Source: Anabaena sp051781005
Lineage (GTDB): Bacteria; Cyanobacteriota; Cyanobacteriia; Cyanobacteriales; Nostocaceae
Length of the DNA: 64,000 nt
Assembly (NCBI RefSeq): GCF_051781005.1
Contig: NZ_JBPWOA010000006.1
Location: 460,540 to 524,539 of the forward strand
Reading direction: 5' to 3'
Shown here in pieces: positions 8,123 to 16,033 of this stretch; positions within the stretch are counted from its first letter, which is position 1; each line of letters opens with the position of its first letter. The notes beneath the pieces are model-generated. The model did no database searches. It had not been told where the DNA came from and saw only the letters and a program-made list of their open reading frames with translations. Made by a program: the position numbers and the translations under genes.

Positions 8123-8437
8123 CTAAATTAGGATTGCTGTCGTCTTGACCTCTTGTGGCGAGGAAACTGGTGTTTCTTCCACAGGAGCAAGTGCTAGAAT
8201 TTCTAAATCTGAATTTAAGTTTTGAGCAACAGGTAAAACTGGTTTTGCTACTGGTAAACTCCAAGAATCTTCTAAAGTTTCCCAAGGAGGTGCAAAGGCT
8301 GGTAGTGCTAAATTACACGCTTTCCAAGTACTTTGCACTGGTGCGCCCAATTTCTGACACATTCCACCACGACGACCCTCTGGTTGGTAATGACGGCAAT
8401 ATCGACAGGCAGATGTTAAATGGTTATTAGGTTTCAT
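8123..8437 (-). CDS. Conserved cyanobacterial protein with Cys motif
   Basis: A 104-residue protein. Residues about 11-40 have a cysteine-rich part: CRYCRHYQPEGRRGGMC followed by a further Cys at WKAC, a likely zinc or metal knuckle. The second half is Pro/Val/Glu-rich and probably disordered. I recall similar short proteins in other heterocystous cyanobacteria but know no function. It has no membrane segment, and its neighbours give no hint. Confidence 0.6.
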   Translation of the reverse strand: MKPNNHLTSACRYCRHYQPEGRRGGMCQKLGAPVQSTWKACNLALPAFAPPWETLEDSWSLPVAKPVLPVAQNLNSDLEILALAPVEETPVSSPQEVKTTAILI

Positions 8438-8907
8438 TTGGGTTCATCTTTAGTGCCGTTTAGGGCTGGTTATCACACTTAAATATTTTCCTTCTATGAC
8501 AAAATAGGTATAAGAGCCAAAAAGGTATTATTTTATCTGGGTTCTAGCTATTTTTATTAAAAAATAAACTTTAGGATGTCTTTAGAATCTTGTTATATAT
8601 GTAAATAATTACTAGAGTGGTTACATACTTGTTTTTGGCTAAAACGCATTGGGGATCAAAGTTAAAAGTTTAGCTTTAGATTTAGCCAGGGTTTGAAACT
8701 ATTCCTTCACACACTCTTAAATCACACTTTAGGAGGATAATTCATCAGTTTCATCGCTCAAGGTTGGATATGATAGCAGATAATTTTCTAATATCTAAAA
8801 AAAACTCCTGACTCCTGCCCCCCTTCGACTTCGCGGTAGTTGAGCGTTCACGTAGTGTGTCGAAGACAAGTCGAAACTCAGGGCAAGCCTGCCCCCTGCC
8901 TCCTCTC
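8438..8907. other. Intergenic region with palindromic repeat
   Basis: About 470 bases. 8438-8800 is plain AT-rich DNA with no gene seen. 8821-8895 is a GC-richer repeat-like block with TTCGACTTCG and CGAAGACAAGTCGAA arms, of the kind scattered through Nostocales intergenic DNA. Confidence 0.5.
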
Positions 8908-9453
8908 TTAGCACTGTTTAGCAGCACAGGGAGAACAAACAAGCCAACGCTGAAGTTCACCGGGTGGGGTAGGACATTGACACTGGGGACAAAGGGGTAA
9001 ATTGTGCGATCGCTCTTGCATCGCCCTAGCCCAACCAGCAAAAGCAGTCTGAGCATCATCAACAGATTTTCTAACTTCAGGTTCAGAACCACTCTTAGCA
9101 CCGAGGTAACTAGGATGTTCTGGTGGTGAAACCGTTGGAGGTTGATTTCCTTTTAATGGCGTAAGCTTCCACTCAGCAGTGGAGAACCGAACATCCATCA
9201 AAGGCGCAGGTAACTTTTTATTTAACTTTACAAGTATGGCATTGCGTCCAAAAGTCAAATTTTGCGCCCAAGCAGCACTAGAAGTTGCTACCCACAAAAC
9301 ATCTCGCTGAATTGACACAGGACGAGTTTGAGCCGCAACCTTAGCACCAACAACTTCTACCCAAAACTTAAGCACGTATTGAAATGGTTGTTCTTGCCAT
9401 TTGGCTTTCTGTTCCAGAATGCCTAAAATATCATTAACAGATTTGAATGACAT
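8908..9453 (-). CDS. DUF721 (DciA-like) protein with C-terminal zinc ribbon
   Basis: A 181-residue protein. The N-terminal ~95 residues match DUF721: KSVNDILGILEQ, FWVEVVGAKVAAQTRPVSI and LWVATSSAAWAQNLTF. DciA, which shares this domain, loads the replicative helicase DnaB in most bacteria without DnaC. After a disordered linker, residues about 153-181 hold four cysteines (CPQCQCPTPPGELQ, then CSPCAAKQC), a probable zinc ribbon not found in short DciA proteins. A replication role is inferred from the domain. Confidence 0.75.
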   Translation of the reverse strand: MSFKSVNDILGILEQKAKWQEQPFQYVLKFWVEVVGAKVAAQTRPVSIQRDVLWVATSSAAWAQNLTFGRNAILVKLNKKLPAPLMDVRFSTAEWKLTPLKGNQPPTVSPPEHPSYLGAKSGSEPEVRKSVDDAQTAFAGWARAMQERSHNLPLCPQCQCPTPPGELQRWLVCSPCAAKQC

Positions 9454-9554
9454 CTTTTATCCAAACAAAGCAAAAATTGAGCTTGGTATAGAATCTAATA
9501 GAATTTAATAAAATTCTAATAAAATTCATCCAGCAGTATTAGGTTTGAGGCATC

Positions 9555-10739
9555 ATGGCAATGAGTCAAAATCCCATAATCGATTCTGGCACTCAACCGC
9601 CTAACCAGTCTGGCTTAAAGCCAGTACTAGCCACAGCACTGGCGAGTTTAGAAGTGCAACTAGATCAAGAGTTAACTCGATACCGACGCACACGCAGTGG
9701 ATTTCGTCCGCCAAAACAAGTTGGTGTAGAGACTTACATGAGTAATCAACCCCAACAAAATGGCATGACTGCAACACTGGGAAAAACTCAGTCAGCAGCA
9801 GAAGTTAACACTAACCCAATTCCTCAGCAAAGCCCATCCCCAGAGATAGACAAACAGGAAGAAATTGATCATTTCCATCTGTCTTCTAGCCAAGAGTCTA
9901 GCAAAACAGAAACTCCAGCAGATCCAAAATCCATCAGCAGCATAGTACCGACAAAGGTTAAGGCTTCTGAAAATCAAGCACTCCTCCCAGCGGAGGATAC
10001 TTCTAAACAGCCAGATGACTATTTAGAATCTAGTGAAGCACTGCTACGGAGTTTGACTGAAGAACAACCACAAACCAAGAAATCAAGTAATTCTAGTGAC
10101 AGCTTGCTATCACCTTTGGGTATTGGTTCTATGCTGCTACTCCTATTGGCTAGTCTGACTTTAGGTTATGTGGTATTCAATCCCAAAACTTTACCGCAAT
10201 TGAATTTAAGTAAATTATTTAACGTTACTTCTTCATCAAATACTGTAAATACTGAAATAACTGAGAGTAATGCCCCACCAACAGCAGTACCAGAAATTAC
10301 GCCGATACCCAAATATCCTAATTTGGCTACTCGTGAATTTCCAGAAGTGAAAGATCCTAATGATGTAGTGGGTTTGAAACCTAAAGTCCAACCAACTCCG
10401 ACACTAATACCTCAACCTATCGCCGTCCAAACCCCAAAAAATCCAGTAGTTCCCCTAACTTCAGTCCCCCCCATCACCCCAATACCTCAGCCTCAGTCAA
10501 CGGCAATCTCACCAACGCTAAATGAAGAAATCAAACCGTCATCAGATGGGTTCTATTATGTAGTGATTGATAATCAAGGCGCTGGTGCTTTAACTGCTGC
10601 GCGGCAAGTAGTTCCTGATGCCTATTTATCCCCTAACCAAAAGTATATTTATCTGGGTGCGTTGAAGACTAAAGAGGAAGTAAAACTCAGGTTGCAACAA
10701 CTAAAAGCAAAGGGAATTAAAGCTAGTGTACAGAAGTAG
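9555..10739 (+). CDS. Single-pass membrane protein with SPOR-like C-terminus
   Basis: A 394-residue protein. A long Ser/Gln/Pro-rich cytoplasmic part (1-190) is followed by one membrane segment (about 195-215, GSMLLLLLASLTLGYVV), a proline-rich periplasmic linker, and a C-terminal ~65-residue domain (FYYVVIDNQGAG to the end) with a beta-alpha pattern like SPOR domains (KYIYLGALKTKEEVKLRLQQL). SPOR domains bind denuded peptidoglycan, so an envelope role is plausible. GAGG at 9547 favours the ATG at 9555, though 9561 is possible. Not recognised beyond this. Confidence 0.65.
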   Translation: MAMSQNPIIDSGTQPPNQSGLKPVLATALASLEVQLDQELTRYRRTRSGFRPPKQVGVETYMSNQPQQNGMTATLGKTQSAAEVNTNPIPQQSPSPEIDKQEEIDHFHLSSSQESSKTETPADPKSISSIVPTKVKASENQALLPAEDTSKQPDDYLESSEALLRSLTEEQPQTKKSSNSSDSLLSPLGIGSMLLLLLASLTLGYVVFNPKTLPQLNLSKLFNVTSSSNTVNTEITESNAPPTAVPEITPIPKYPNLATREFPEVKDPNDVVGLKPKVQPTPTLIPQPIAVQTPKNPVVPLTSVPPITPIPQPQSTAISPTLNEEIKPSSDGFYYVVIDNQGAGALTAARQVVPDAYLSPNQKYIYLGALKTKEEVKLRLQQLKAKGIKASVQK

Positions 10740-10775
10740 GCAGGGAGCAGAGAGCAGGGAGCAGGGAGAGGGGGC
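10740..10775 (+). repeat. Short tandem repeat (GCAGGGA type)
   Basis: Consecutive 7-bp units of GCAGGGA/GCAGAGA directly after the stop codon at 10739. It belongs to the heptamer repeat class common in heterocystous cyanobacteria. Confidence 0.6.
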
Positions 10776-10866
10776 AAAAAAAAGATCAATACTCTTTCTC
10801 TTCTTCCTCATCCTCATCCGCCCTATCTCCCCAGTCCCCAATCCCCCCTAATGGAGCATAGCCAAG

Positions 10867-11568
10867 ATGGAAGTGATGAAGCGTATTCTGCGGGTAATTC
10901 GTTCTAATCTCAATGATTTGGTGAACGGTGCTGAAGATCCAGAAAAAGTGATGGAGAGAGCTTTTCTGGAGATGCAGGAAAATTTGGTGCAATTGCGGCA
11001 AGGGGTTGCTTGTGCGATCGCAACTCAAAAACGCACTGAGCGTCAAGCGATCGCAGCTCAATCCAAAGTAGAAGAATGGTATCGTCTCGCCCAACTAGCT
11101 CTGCAACAAGGTAATGAACCTCTAGCACGGGAAGCTCTCACCAAACGCCAAGCTTACCAAGAAACTAGTACTTCTCTTTCTATGCAAATGGATCAGCAAC
11201 AAGTAGTTGTGGGGAAGCTGAAACAGGATATGCGGACACTGGAATCGAAAATTGTGGAGGTAAAAACCAAAAAAGATATGTACATTGCTCGCGCTCGTTC
11301 TGCCCAGGCATCTTATAAACTTCAGGAAATGCTAAGTGGAGTTTCTGCCACAACTAGTTTGAGCGCTTGGGAACGAATGGAAGAAAAAGTTTTACAGATG
11401 GAAGCGCAAACAGAAGTAATTGCTCAACTTAGTAGTGATGATCTGGAAACAAGATTTGCTAAGTTGAAATCTAGTAATAACATTGATGCTGAACTGACAG
11501 CGATGAAAACTCAGATGTTAGGCGAGGTAGATCAAAAAACGCAGGCAGATGGGGAGATGGGGAGATGA
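10867..11568 (+). CDS. PspA/IM30 family protein (Vipp1 paralogue)
   Basis: A 233-residue all-helical protein of the PspA/IM30 family. It opens MEVMKRILRVIRSNLNDL, which aligns position for position with Vipp1 just downstream, supporting the start at 10867. AEDPEKVMERAFLEMQENLV is the conserved helix 2 region. ESCRT-III-like membrane remodelling and stress protection are known for the family. It lacks the long Vipp1 tail. Its last residues (DGEMGR and stop) are encoded by a 7-bp repeat that has run into the gene. Confidence 0.85.
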   Translation: MEVMKRILRVIRSNLNDLVNGAEDPEKVMERAFLEMQENLVQLRQGVACAIATQKRTERQAIAAQSKVEEWYRLAQLALQQGNEPLAREALTKRQAYQETSTSLSMQMDQQQVVVGKLKQDMRTLESKIVEVKTKKDMYIARARSAQASYKLQEMLSGVSATTSLSAWERMEEKVLQMEAQTEVIAQLSSDDLETRFAKLKSSNNIDAELTAMKTQMLGEVDQKTQADGEMGR

Positions 11569-11585
11569 GGAGATGGGGAGATGTG
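11547..11585 (+). repeat. GGGAGAT heptamer repeat overlapping a stop codon
   Basis: Five or so units of GGGAGAT with small changes. The repeat begins inside the last codons of the PspA-like gene, supplies its stop codon (11566-11568) and continues downstream. Confidence 0.75.
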
Positions 11586-11834
11586 GAAGATATTCTCTTC
11601 ACTACTGATACTGTAAAGTGGTGTAAGCCCTACTCCTGTAGGGACATATTGCTATACGCCCCTACAAAACAACTTACCTGACATTAAAGTAGCTGAATTA
11701 TAGTGTCATGATTCAGAATGGAGAGAGGATACCAATCCCAACTGAAAAGATTAAATTTAAATAGGTAGCTATTAAACAATACAAAAGCTAACTTTCCAAC
11801 AAAGCGCGTAAACCTCAACAGGAACAACAAACTT
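11569..11834. other. Intergenic between the pspA-like gene and vipp1
   Basis: Contains the tail of the heptamer repeat and a palindromic block around 11636-11666 (GTAGGGAC ... GCCCCTAC), a common cyanobacterial intergenic repeat. The vipp1 promoter must lie here or the two genes are co-transcribed. Confidence 0.4.
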
Positions 11835-12614
11835 ATGGGATTATTTGATCGTCTTAAAAGAGTAATTGGTTCTAATGTTAACGATCTGATCAGTAAAGCC
11901 GAAGATCCAGAAAAAATGCTAGAACAAGCCATCCTGGAAATGCAGGAAGACTTGGTACAGCTACGTCAAGGGGTGGCTCAAGCGATCGCAGCCCAAAAAC
12001 GAACCGAGAAACAGTACAATGATGGGCAAAATGAAATCAACAAATGGCAACGCAACGCCCAACTAGCTCTGCAAAAAGGTGACGAAAACCTGGCACGTCA
12101 AGCTTTGGAGCGCAAAAAGACTTACACGGAAACTGGTACTGCACTCAAAGCCAGCCTTGATCAGCAAGTTACTCAGGTAGATAGCCTAAAGCGCAACTTA
12201 ATCCAGTTAGAGAGCAAGATTTCGGAAGCTAAAACCAAGAAAGAAATGCTCAAAGCCCGGATTACTACCGCTAAAGCCCAAGAGCAACTGCAAGGTATGG
12301 TCAGTGGGATGAATACCAGTAGCGCCATGTCTGCTTTTGAGCGCATGGAAGAAAAGGTAATGATCCAGGAAGCCCGCGCTCAGTCTATGGGAGAGTTGGC
12401 AGGTGCAGATTTAGAAAGCCAATTTGCGCGTTTAGAATCTGGTAGTGATGTAGATGATGAATTAGCAGCCCTAAAAGCATCATTAGCACCTGCACCTGCA
12501 CCTATAGCAGAATTACCTCCCTCTCAACCAACCAGTACTCCTAAACCTGTTGAAACTGCTGAACCAGTAGATTCTGAGTTGGAAGCTCTACGCAAGCAAT
12601 TGGATCAAATGTAA
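11835..12614 (+). CDS. vipp1: Vipp1/IM30, thylakoid membrane remodelling protein
   Basis: A 259-residue PspA/IM30 protein with the extra C-terminal extension that separates Vipp1 from PspA: after DDELAALKASLA comes a Pro/Ala linker and a final helix DSELEALRKQLDQM. Vipp1 forms ESCRT-III-like rings that bind and reshape the inner and thylakoid membranes and is needed for thylakoid biogenesis. N-terminal amphipathic helix: GLFDRLKRVIGSNVNDL. It follows a paralogue in tandem and is closed by a good terminator. Confidence 0.93.
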   Translation: MGLFDRLKRVIGSNVNDLISKAEDPEKMLEQAILEMQEDLVQLRQGVAQAIAAQKRTEKQYNDGQNEINKWQRNAQLALQKGDENLARQALERKKTYTETGTALKASLDQQVTQVDSLKRNLIQLESKISEAKTKKEMLKARITTAKAQEQLQGMVSGMNTSSAMSAFERMEEKVMIQEARAQSMGELAGADLESQFARLESGSDVDDELAALKASLAPAPAPIAELPPSQPTSTPKPVETAEPVDSELEALRKQLDQM

Positions 12615-12639
12615 AACGTTTGCAGACAAGAAACTTGAG

Positions 12640-12671
12640 AAAATCCCGCACCTCTTGGTTGTGGGATTTTG
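12640..12671 (+). terminator. Terminator after vipp1
   Basis: AAAATCCCGCA (12640-12650) pairs with TGTGGGATTTT (12660-12670), 11 bp with one G-U pair, starting 26 bases after the vipp1 stop codon. Confidence 0.8.
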
Positions 12672-12751
12672 CTTCCTTGGTAATTGGTAAGTAGGTGGGC
12701 AGAATAAAACCAAACTGTGTAAAGAAAAGTCAACAAGGCTAAAACCCTTTT

Positions 12752-12782
12752 TCCCCCTGCTCCCTGCTCCCTGCCCCCTGCC
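12752..12782 (+). repeat. CCCTGCT heptamer repeat
   Basis: Tandem CCCTGCT/CCCTGCC units in the ~310-base gap between vipp1 and the thioredoxin gene. Apart from the terminator and this repeat I see nothing in that gap. Confidence 0.55.
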
Positions 12783-12922
12783 TTATCCCAACGACAATTT
12801 TTAACGCCAACCTACTTAATTGGGTGATTAATCTCCCAATACCCCCGTTCCCTGTTCCCTCAGATTGGGATAAAGTGTTTTGTGTGTCAACTTTGATCAA
12901 TGCCACCTAATGGAGACTTTTA

Positions 12923-13258
12923 ATGAGTAAGGGTGTAATAACTATCACTGATGCTGACTTTGAAACAGAAGTGTTAAAAGCCGAGCAGCCTGTATTAGTT
13001 TACTTTTGGGCTTCCTGGTGTGGGCCTTGTCAATTGATGTCGCCAATGATTAACTTAGCTGCTAATACTTACAGCGATCGCTTGAAAATTGTGAAAATGG
13101 AAATAGACCCCAATCCTTTAACTGTCAAACAGTATCAGGTGGAAGGTGTCCCAGCGTTAAGGCTAATTAAAGATAGCAAACTCATAGAATCCACAGAAGG
13201 AGTAATTACCAAAGATAAATTACTCAGTCTTTTAGAACAGCATTTAAATAATAATTAG
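12923..13258 (+). CDS. Thioredoxin
   Basis: A 111-residue thioredoxin-fold protein with the active site WCGPC (Cys33, Cys36) and the cis-proline loop VEGVPALRL. Length and lack of signal peptide fit a cytosolic thioredoxin that reduces protein disulfides. It differs from the classic m-type (IDPNPLTVKQYQ replaces the usual Asp/Asn-rich segment), so it is probably a side paralogue. GGAG at 12912 serves as ribosome binding site for the ATG at 12923. Confidence 0.88.
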   Translation: MSKGVITITDADFETEVLKAEQPVLVYFWASWCGPCQLMSPMINLAANTYSDRLKIVKMEIDPNPLTVKQYQVEGVPALRLIKDSKLIESTEGVITKDKLLSLLEQHLNNN

Positions 13259-13264
13259 CAAATG

Positions 13265-13302
13265 ATTCGTAATTCGTAATTCGTAATTCGTAATTCGTAA
13301 TT
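13265..13302 (+). repeat. AATTCGT heptamer repeat
   Basis: Four full AATTCGT units plus a partial, just after the thioredoxin gene. A reverse-complement copy (AATTACGAATTA) lies at about 13391-13402 before the next gene. Confidence 0.75.
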
Positions 13303-13435
13303 GAAGAGGGTATGAGCCATCACCATAATCTTCGATTTGTTGGTCTGTAATCAGGGCTAATAATGATTATAATTACGGATTATAAATTATCAATTACGAA
13401 TTATTTTGACTCATCAGCAACGACTAATGACTAAA

Positions 13436-14623
13436 ATGCAATTTGCAAACCGGTTACAACCTCTACAATCTAATGTATTTGCTGATATGGACAGAGCCAA
13501 GGCTAGTGCTGTGGCTGCTGGACGAGAATTAATTGATTTATCTCTTGGTTCTTCCGATTTACCGGCGGAAAATCATGTCATTGAAGCGATCGCCAAATCT
13601 CTCTATGATCCCAGTACTCACGGTTATTTGCTGTTTCGGGGTACAAAAGGGTTTCGTCAAGCTGCGGCACAATGGTATGAACAAAAGTTTGGTATTAAAG
13701 TTGACCCAGAAACAGAAGTTTTACCTCTGATTGGTTCTCAGGAAGGAACTGCTCATTTACCTTTAGCAATTCTCAATCCCGGCGATTTTGCCCTATTATT
13801 AGACCCTGGTTATCCTTCCCATGTCGGAGGAGTTTATTTAGCTAGTGGGCAAATTTACACAATGCCATTAAAGGCAGAAAATAATTTTTTACCCGTGTTG
13901 ACTGATATTCCCGCTTCAGTTTTGGCTCAGTCACGGATGATGGTATTAAGCTATCCCCATAATCCCACGAGTGCGATCGCACCTTTATCTTTCTTCAAAG
14001 AAGCCGTAGCTTTTTGTCAGCAAAATAATATCGTCCTAGTTCACGATTTCCCCTACGTAGATTTGGTCTTTACCGAGGAAGAAACTTTTAATCCAAAATC
14101 CTTGGTTCCCTCAATTTTGCAAGCTGATCCAGAAAAAAGCGTCTCTATTGAGTTCTTTACCCTGTCGAAGTCTTACAATATGGGTGGTTTCCGCATAGGT
14201 TATGCGATCGGTAATGCCGAACTAATTCAAGCTTTAAGGCAAGTAAAAGCCGCAGTTGACTTTAATCAGTATTTAGGAATTTTAAACGGTGCGATCGCCG
14301 CACTCACAGGAAATCAAGCTGGTGTCAAAGCTGCCGTTGATACCTTCCGTCAACGTCGTGACGCTTTCATTGATGCCTTACACCGCATTGGTTGGAACGT
14401 TCCCACACCCGAAGCAACAATGTACATTTGGGCAAAATTACCTGAACCTTGGAGTAACAATTCTATTGAATTCTGCACCGAGCTAGTTAAACAAACTGGT
14501 GTAGCTGCTTCCCCTGGTGCAGGTTTTGGCAAAGCTGGAGAAGGCTATGTTCGTTTTGCTTTGGTACAAGAGCCAGATGTTTTAGAAACTGCTGTAGAGA
14601 GAATTGCAGAGTTTCTGAAATAA
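13436..14623 (+). CDS. Class I/II PLP-dependent aminotransferase
   Basis: About 395 residues, fold-type I aminotransferase like LL-diaminopimelate/aspartate aminotransferases. Seen: IDLSLGSSDLPAE near the N-terminus, GSQEGTAHLPLA, LSYPHNPTSAIA, DFPYVDL, the PLP lysine in TLSKSYNMGGFRIGY, and a C-terminal GFGKAGEGYVRFALV. The substrate is not certain. Three in-frame starts exist (TTG 13406, ATG 13427, ATG 13436); MQFANRLQPLQSNVFADMD is the usual N-terminus as I recall the family, so 13436 is chosen, though no clear ribosome binding site decides it. Confidence 0.85.
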   Translation: MQFANRLQPLQSNVFADMDRAKASAVAAGRELIDLSLGSSDLPAENHVIEAIAKSLYDPSTHGYLLFRGTKGFRQAAAQWYEQKFGIKVDPETEVLPLIGSQEGTAHLPLAILNPGDFALLLDPGYPSHVGGVYLASGQIYTMPLKAENNFLPVLTDIPASVLAQSRMMVLSYPHNPTSAIAPLSFFKEAVAFCQQNNIVLVHDFPYVDLVFTEEETFNPKSLVPSILQADPEKSVSIEFFTLSKSYNMGGFRIGYAIGNAELIQALRQVKAAVDFNQYLGILNGAIAALTGNQAGVKAAVDTFRQRRDAFIDALHRIGWNVPTPEATMYIWAKLPEPWSNNSIEFCTELVKQTGVAASPGAGFGKAGEGYVRFALVQEPDVLETAVERIAEFLK

Positions 14624-14945
14624 TTGTCAATTCAGACTTCTCTAGCTTCTCTAAGTAAATAAACGTAGAGAAATACGGTAATAATCCTCATATTTTTATT
14701 GAAAAAATACAGTAGCTTTATCAAATAAACTGCTAAATTCCTTTAGAGTATATTTGTGTGTTCCACTATTAAGTCGGCAATAGCTACTGCTTATTAGCAA
14801 ACCTATTAGACATCTAGTGAAAATTAAATGTACGTTTCCTAGAACCCTTGTAGAGACGTTTCATTGAACGTCTCTACTTTTCCGGATATGTCTATTATTA
14901 ACTCGGCTCAAAGATAGAAATAACCTTAAACTCGACTCTAAAAAA
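14624..14945. other. Intergenic with palindromic repeat
   Basis: About 320 bases with no gene. A perfect 11-bp palindrome lies at 14850-14877 (see separate entry). Confidence 0.4.
14850..14877 (+). repeat. GTAGAGACGTT palindromic repeat
   Basis: GTAGAGACGTT (14850-14860) and AACGTCTCTAC (14867-14877) form a perfect 11-bp hairpin with a 6-base loop, followed by TTTT. This is a widely scattered cyanobacterial palindrome and could also act as a terminator. Confidence 0.7.
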
Positions 14946-15860
14946 ATGAAAAACTCTTTTGGGAAATTGTTAGTTGGTGCATCAATGGCGATTGGTTTGG
15001 GTGCTGTAGCAGTTACCCCAGCACAAGCTGGTACTCTCACTGGTGCTACTATTGGTGGAACAGCGGCAAGTGACTATTTTGTCTATGGTGTTTCAGGTAA
15101 CAATACAGTTAAGATCAACAACCCCACAGCACAAGATTTACAAAATGCTCTCACTGGTAACGCTACCAGCCCTACTGGTAATATTGAATTACGTAAAAGC
15201 ACTGAACAAGGAACTTTTACTGCAACTGATTTCACTAAAAATACCACTTTGTCAGGGCAAATTGGTGGTAAAGATATTACCCTCAGCAGCTTAACTTATG
15301 CAGACTGGTTTAGCACTGGCTCAGGAAATAGTACAGCCTATGGAGCAAATAATCTTGCTACTACTTGGTTTAATACGTTCTTAACTCAAGCGAATAAAGC
15401 TAACTATGTTGGGACAGTTCTAGGTAACCTAGCCTATAAAGCATTTTTTGATATCAAAGGTTTTCAACGCTCTAGCGACCCGAATATCTCCTACGTTAAC
15501 CAAGATGATACAACTGGCTTGATTAAAATTGGGTTAGCAGGTCACTACAATTTAAAAGCTGCTTATTCTGCAACAGGTTCACCATTTGCTACATTTGCAA
15601 GTTTACTACCCGCTGGATTTCAAGCCAGTGAAGTTGTCAAGTACACCTATAATGGAGTCACTGACTATCTCTACAGCTTTACAGCTACCAATTCTGGGTT
15701 AGTTTCTAATGACGGGACTAACTCCCACAATGGTAATTATGAAGTCACTATTAATGGTGTACCTCCAGCGAAAACACCCGAACCGTCTGTAATGCTTGGT
15801 GTGCTTGGTGTTGCTGGTATTGTAGCTGCACAACGCCATCTGAAAAAAGTATCTGCTTAA
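14946..15860 (+). CDS. PEP-CTERM exported protein
   Basis: A 304-residue exported protein. A Sec signal peptide (about 1-28, ending TPAQA) opens it. The C-terminal sorting tail is PEPSVMLGVLGVAGIVAAQR followed by a basic end (HLKKVSA), the PEP-CTERM pattern recognised by exosortase/EpsH-type systems. The middle (residues 30-270) is Gly/Asn/Thr-rich and beta-like, with an internal ITLSSLTYADWFSTGSGN segment typical of a cyanobacterial PEP-CTERM family. The function is unknown, probably cell surface or sheath. A terminator follows. Confidence 0.8.
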   Translation: MKNSFGKLLVGASMAIGLGAVAVTPAQAGTLTGATIGGTAASDYFVYGVSGNNTVKINNPTAQDLQNALTGNATSPTGNIELRKSTEQGTFTATDFTKNTTLSGQIGGKDITLSSLTYADWFSTGSGNSTAYGANNLATTWFNTFLTQANKANYVGTVLGNLAYKAFFDIKGFQRSSDPNISYVNQDDTTGLIKIGLAGHYNLKAAYSATGSPFATFASLLPAGFQASEVVKYTYNGVTDYLYSFTATNSGLVSNDGTNSHNGNYEVTINGVPPAKTPEPSVMLGVLGVAGIVAAQRHLKKVSA

Positions 15861-15903
15861 AACGGAAATTTCAACATTATTAATCTAGAAAATAGAGGTG
15901 TAG

Positions 15904-15930
15904 GGGTTTAGCATTGCTAAACCCTTTGTA
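15904..15930 (+). terminator. Terminator after the PEP-CTERM gene
   Basis: GGGTTTAGC (15904-15912), loop ATT, GCTAAACCC (15916-15924), then TTTG. Perfect 9-bp stem. Confidence 0.75.
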
Positions 15931-16033
15931 TTGCAAACAATTATTGTGTATTCCCTAATTGCAGCAGCCAATTTCTTAGAAAAATTTCTTAAAATAAAGA
16001 AGGGTATATCTGTCAAATTACCTAACTTTAACC

